Assembly: GCA_030453055.1 (NCBI GenBank) | Contig: JAKDLC010000099.1 | Span: forward strand, 1 to 7,301 | DNA: 7,301 nucleotides | Reading direction: 5' to 3' | From: Nitrosospira sp. | Lineage (GTDB): Bacteria > Pseudomonadota > Gammaproteobacteria > Burkholderiales > Nitrosomonadaceae | Shown: positions 5,501 to 7,301 of the stretch, in pieces | Layout of the letters: each line of letters opens with the position of its first letter | How positions within the stretch are numbered: the stretch's first letter is position 1 | Position numbers and translations under genes: made by a program | The notes under the pieces: generated by a model | Databases searched by the model: none | What the model was told of the DNA's origin: nothing | The model's input: the letters and a program-made list of their open reading frames with translations, nothing else

Positions 5501-7301
5501 CCGCCAGTCTCTAATCCACACGAACTCCAACCTGCCGTTCTTCGTCGCCTCGCCTAAGCTCTTCGTCCTGATGAACGACACAACCGCGCCGGTGACACTT
5601 GAAACTATCGGTGATAAACGCGTGCCTGTCCGTACAGTGCTGCACAACGGAAGGAGCGTGCAGCTTGTAAAGCTGGGCGATATTGCAATGGTAAAACAGG
5701 GACTTGCGACCGGTGACAACGATGTCTATCTCTTTCAAGATCCATGCGCCCGCGGCTCATATCGTTCCATCGAAGATTACCGTACCTTTCTGCTTAACGA
5801 TAATGACCTGCAGCGTATCTGCTCCGATGAAAGGTTGCGCAAAGAAGTGATTCAGCGTGGTATTTCGAGACACGATAAGAAATCGCTCTGCTACTTCGAA
5901 GGGCGTTACATACTGCCCTATCACAAGGGAGGAGAATCTGATTCAGAAGAAGGATGGCTTCCGAATTATCATGTTCCCACTGCTTATTTTATTGATTGGA
6001 GTGAATGGGCAGTTAAACGACTACAAACACTTACAACACAGCAACGAAATGCTGCGGTAGGTAAAAGCGGAGGCAACGACCGGCTTTGTTCACGTTTTCA
6101 AAACGCAGAAAGCTATTTTCAATCTGCAGTTACCTTTTCGCCAACCGGTCAGTACGCGCCAACCTTTAGATTCCATAAACCGAGCGTCTACGACAAAGAA
6201 GGCTCATGCATCTTCACTAATGCATTCTCTCCCGATGTGTTGATAGCTATACTTGCATCAAAGCTTACTAAATTTTTTCAGAAGACCGCAATAAACAGCA
6301 CGGTTCACTCGATGCAAGGTGATCTTGACGATTCTATAATCGCGTTAGACTTTCCGGCGTCGCAAGTGCAGTGTCTTGTGACAAAATTGGTGATGTCGCA
6401 GCGCACCAATCTCCGCTACGATTACGCCACTAACGAGCAATTAGAAATAGATTATTTAGTATATCAAGCCTACGGATTGAACGAAGCCGACATCCGGGAA
6501 GTCGAGGATTGGTATGCGCGGCGCTATCCCAAGCTGGCCACCGCTCAACGCAGCGCGTTAGCCGCAAAACAGGGCAAAACCGAAGAACAACTCATCGTCC
6601 GTCCCACGCTGCGCCTCTACTGCGACGAAAGTCGCCACCTGCCGTATGACCGTGAATCGTTCCTTCTGCTCGGCTTGCTGGCCTGTCCTGCTGGGCGCGC
6701 ACGGGAATTGAACCACGAACTCGCTTCGCTCTGGAAAATGCATGGTCAGCCGCCGCACTTTGAAGCCAAATGGACGAAGGTCAGTCCCGGCAAACTGGAC
6801 TTCTACCACAGTGTGCTAGAGTGGTTCATCGCGACTGAGGACGTCACTTTTCGCGCTCTGCTGCTGCCGGATAAGCAACAGCTCTATGTCACGTTGCCAG
6901 AGGAAAGCCGCGATTTTCTTTATTACCGCCTTTACTACCAATTCTTGCGCGGCGCACTTGAGCCCGAGAACCGTTACCGAGCCTTCCTCGATTTGAAGGA
7001 TACGCGCGGTCGCAAGAAGCTAGCCGAATTGAATGTCCGCCTTGCCGCTGATGCGGACGACATGCATGCCCTTAAGAGTCTCCAGCACATTCGCAGCCAT
7101 GAAGTACGCCTGCTGCAAGTGACCGACCTGCTGCTGGGGGCGATTGGTTTCGCCCGCCGTCCCGCCGCCAAAAAGGAGAGCGCCGCCAAGCGTGCGCTAG
7201 TGAAGTTTCTCGAAGAAAAGTTTGGTCATCCGCTCACCACCGACAGCCCACCTGGCGCAAGCAAGGCTATTATCGCCACTTGGCACGACCCTGACGCGTT
7301 G
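2574..7301 (+). CDS. Eco57I-like N6-adenine DNA methyltransferase fused to a C-terminal DUF3800 domain (3' partial)
   Basis: Predicted site-specific adenine-N6 DNA methyltransferase of the gamma / type IIG class; at least 1576 codons are present with no stop before the window ends. Residues about 60-200 form a conserved-looking N-terminal domain (YVFFAVDLA at 109, NRR at 161-163, PHRAH at 188-192). The methyltransferase core has SGSYYTP at 496-502, motif I VLDPACGSGAF at 564-574 for S-adenosylmethionine binding, YGLDIQP around Asp638, and catalytic motif IV NPPY at 815-818. A perfect 12-residue tandem repeat occupies 923-946. A TaqI-like recognition region follows, with QGLATGDND near 1042-1050, ending at YGLNEADI (1300-1307). 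After a short linker a DUF3800-like domain begins near 1344. The start ATG overlaps the helicase stop and is the first ATG after an in-frame stop. Adenine methylation is well supported. The target sequence, and whether the protein also cuts, cannot be read from the sequence. Confidence 0.92.
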   Translation, partial: MSFNSVNFRSELRLRLNALSQGPLGTSSRDFFETLGYHSQRILAIHSVSELQQVLDTKNYLSDENAYLSRWRSVDFLFQLTNSELAGNDRQGLLLDEQDRFDLKEVKSYVFFAVDLATNSTGDLPTRTELSNITRALNRLVPMPVLVLFRHGLSASIAIINRRKNLRDGTRDVLTRISLIRNIDCRVPHRAHLDLLERFSLHRMRKETSVIRTFAQLDDAWQRILSIQKLNQRFYRELVDWFTWAIAEIRLARLPDHIEDNTGNRSRATQEFTVRLICRLLFAWFLKEMRLVPAELLELYDAADRRRELTGNSTDHSFLDGNHYYRGILQNIFFQALNQPMDQRRKSGPEAESDRTVTRSELKKLAYLGKNLLPETFDYDLFDRIPYLNGGLFDKLTEDNASDTIEDDPFHIPNKLFYALREDGFTIEVGGKRKTRRSVEGLNRIFDRYRFTVAENTPLEEDVALDPELLGLVFENLLAEIDPGDEAAAESARKASGSYYTPRRIVDYMVNEALYLHLHSCFERSGDSRENIQLLSRLCYELPDGVDFSPIADRVVDVLDAVRVLDPACGSGAFPMGMLHRMMELLQRVDPENQRWKQRLLARLPAAIRADASRGMEGKSYNYLRKLGLIQKNLYGLDIQPLASLIAKLRFFLTLVVEQEVRPEDRGHNYGLQPLPNLETNLLCCNTLEDAKHGLFSGQELTALRDAREQYYQPQTTAAQRAELAQTIGETLAALFPGFAEKTKGIKPPPVDLAKGFAKIDQENMRRQQDVLWIAEWFTHATLAAPFFNVETFFPELVGECADRHPAPFHIVIGNPPYGGSKISDEVKDALCLGSKDPYGAFIARFLGSRQRPGLLAEDGVLAYIVSDTFMTIKTHRPLRRQMLDHRIHKMVRVAGNTFNAIVNCAVILCQRGAPSAEHVCQMADLTNVSIHDQLADLTNVSIHDQYEHFLHLLYQTEGFARRQNVANQTYAIYYYRQSLIHTNSNLPFFVASPKLFVLMNDTTAPVTLETIGDKRVPVRTVLHNGRSVQLVKLGDIAMVKQGLATGDNDVYLFQDPCARGSYRSIEDYRTFLLNDNDLQRICSDERLRKEVIQRGISRHDKKSLCYFEGRYILPYHKGGESDSEEGWLPNYHVPTAYFIDWSEWAVKRLQTLTTQQRNAAVGKSGGNDRLCSRFQNAESYFQSAVTFSPTGQYAPTFRFHKPSVYDKEGSCIFTNAFSPDVLIAILASKLTKFFQKTAINSTVHSMQGDLDDSIIALDFPASQVQCLVTKLVMSQRTNLRYDYATNEQLEIDYLVYQAYGLNEADIREVEDWYARRYPKLATAQRSALAAKQGKTEEQLIVRPTLRLYCDESRHLPYDRESFLLLGLLACPAGRARELNHELASLWKMHGQPPHFEAKWTKVSPGKLDFYHSVLEWFIATEDVTFRALLLPDKQQLYVTLPEESRDFLYYRLYYQFLRGALEPENRYRAFLDLKDTRGRKKLAELNVRLAADADDMHALKSLQHIRSHEVRLLQVTDLLLGAIGFARRPAAKKESAAKRALVKFLEEKFGHPLTTDSPPGASKAIIATWHDPDAL
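2748..3180 (+). other. N-terminal domain of the methylase, function unknown
   Basis: Residues about 59-203 precede the methyltransferase core. They contain an aromatic strand YVFFAVDLA, a Thr/Arg-rich helix, PMPVLVLFRHG, then NRR, RDVL and PHRAH. I recall this order from other large Eco57I-type methylases, where it sits at the same place. I could not find a convincing PD-(D/E)XK nuclease signature: the acidic and lysine residues near DRFDLKEVK do not fall in the usual spacing. It may position DNA or bind the helicase; that is a guess. Confidence 0.45.
4059..5028 (+). other. N6-adenine methyltransferase catalytic core
   Basis: This stretch holds the catalytic motifs in the gamma-class order: the motif X-like SGSYYTP, the cofactor-binding DPACGSGAF, the acidic YGLDIQP strand, NTL around residue 686, and the catalytic NPPY. 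NPPY is characteristic of enzymes that methylate an exocyclic amino group, normally adenine N6 in this family. About 240 residues separate motifs I and IV, longer than in minimal methylases but usual for large Eco57I-type proteins. All key residues are present, so the methylase is expected to be active. Confidence 0.9.
5341..5412 (+). repeat. Perfect 36-bp in-frame tandem duplication (two copies)
   Basis: Copy one is 5341-5376 and copy two is 5377-5412; all 36 bases are identical. The unit begins TGGCTGATCTCACTAACG and ends ATGACCAAT. In protein it gives MADLTNVSIHDQ followed by LADLTNVSIHDQ (residues 923-946). The length is a multiple of three, so the frame is kept. It lies between the methyltransferase core and the target recognition region. 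The lack of any third-position differences points to a recent duplication. Confidence 0.97.
5640..6500 (+). other. TaqI-like target recognition region, AT-rich
   Basis: Residues about 1023-1309 carry the sequence KLGDIAMVKQGLATGDNDVYLF. It resembles the start of TaqI-type specificity domains in type IIG and PglX-like methylases, where a G-x-x-T-G-D-N element leads into the DNA-reading domain. The later part includes YILPYHKGG, GGNDRLCSRF and a helix-rich end at YGLNEADI. Hand counts give 43 % GC over 5941-6480, against about 59 % in the next 120 bases. That fits a specificity domain acquired by exchange, which is inference. Confidence 0.7.
6603..7301 (+). other. DUF3800-like domain fused to the methylase C-terminus (incomplete at window end)
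   Basis: From residue 1344 the protein matches the known layout of free-standing DUF3800 proteins. It has an opening strand RLYCDES with Asp1351-Glu1352-Ser1353, then EAKWTK with Glu1397 and Lys1399, then KLDFY, and a late helix LQVTDLLLGAI with Asp1518. In the family the opening motif is usually DESG; here Gly is replaced by Arg1354. DUF3800 is thought to adopt an RNase H-like fold, so Asp1351, Glu1397 and Asp1518 are candidate metal ligands; that role is inferred. The closing SKAIIATWHDPDAL resembles the end of such proteins, so only a short tail is probably missing. No ATG, GTG or TTG occurs in frame between the TTG at 6477 (inside the recognition region) and the DES motif, so a separate gene start is unlikely. 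Confidence 0.75.

Noticed and set aside
6500..6620. A separate DUF3800 gene instead of a fusion
   Set aside because: No stop codon occurs in the methylase frame through to 7301, and no ATG, GTG or TTG lies in frame between 6480 and the DES motif at 6624.
1..7301. Assignment as BREX (PglX) or as DISARM class 1
   Set aside because: The methylase resembles PglX-type enzymes and the helicase-methylase pair resembles drmD-drmMI. None of the diagnostic partners (pglZ, brxC, drmA, drmB, drmC) is in the window, so no named system or gene symbol is claimed.

Overview
The window holds two long genes on the + strand, both cut by the window edges, and almost no non-coding DNA. No rRNA, tRNA, CRISPR array, insertion sequence or terminator was seen. 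The DNA is bacterial in style (tight packing, overlapping genes, Shine-Dalgarno-like site) and moderately GC-rich: hand-counted lines of coding sequence often reach 57-67 % GC. It cannot be placed in a genus. The gene content is that of an accessory or defence-type locus, not core metabolism.

Region 1 (1-2584) is the 3' part of a SNF2/HepA-like superfamily 2 helicase. The Walker A, DESH, SAT, motif V and motif VI elements are all intact, and the N-terminus lies upstream of the window. Region 2 (2574-7301) overlaps the helicase stop by 11 bp. It is one uninterrupted reading frame of at least 1576 codons with no stop before the window ends. Its order is: a family-specific N-terminal domain; a gamma-type N6-adenine methyltransferase core of the Eco57I / type IIG kind (SGSYYTP, DPACGSGAF, NPPY); a TaqI-like target recognition region; and, without an intervening stop or start codon, a DUF3800-like domain (YCDES, EAKW, LQVTDLLLGAI).

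The two genes are probably translationally coupled and work together as a restriction-like or phage-defence module. The methylase would mark and recognise a DNA site, and the helicase would translocate or remodel DNA. The DUF3800 domain, a putative RNase H-fold enzyme, is the only candidate effector visible, because no classical restriction nuclease motif was recognised in the window. Three points deserve a second look: the methylase-DUF3800 fusion, a perfect 36-bp in-frame tandem duplication between the methylase core and the recognition region (5341-5412), and a sharp GC drop confined to the recognition region (about 5941-6480).
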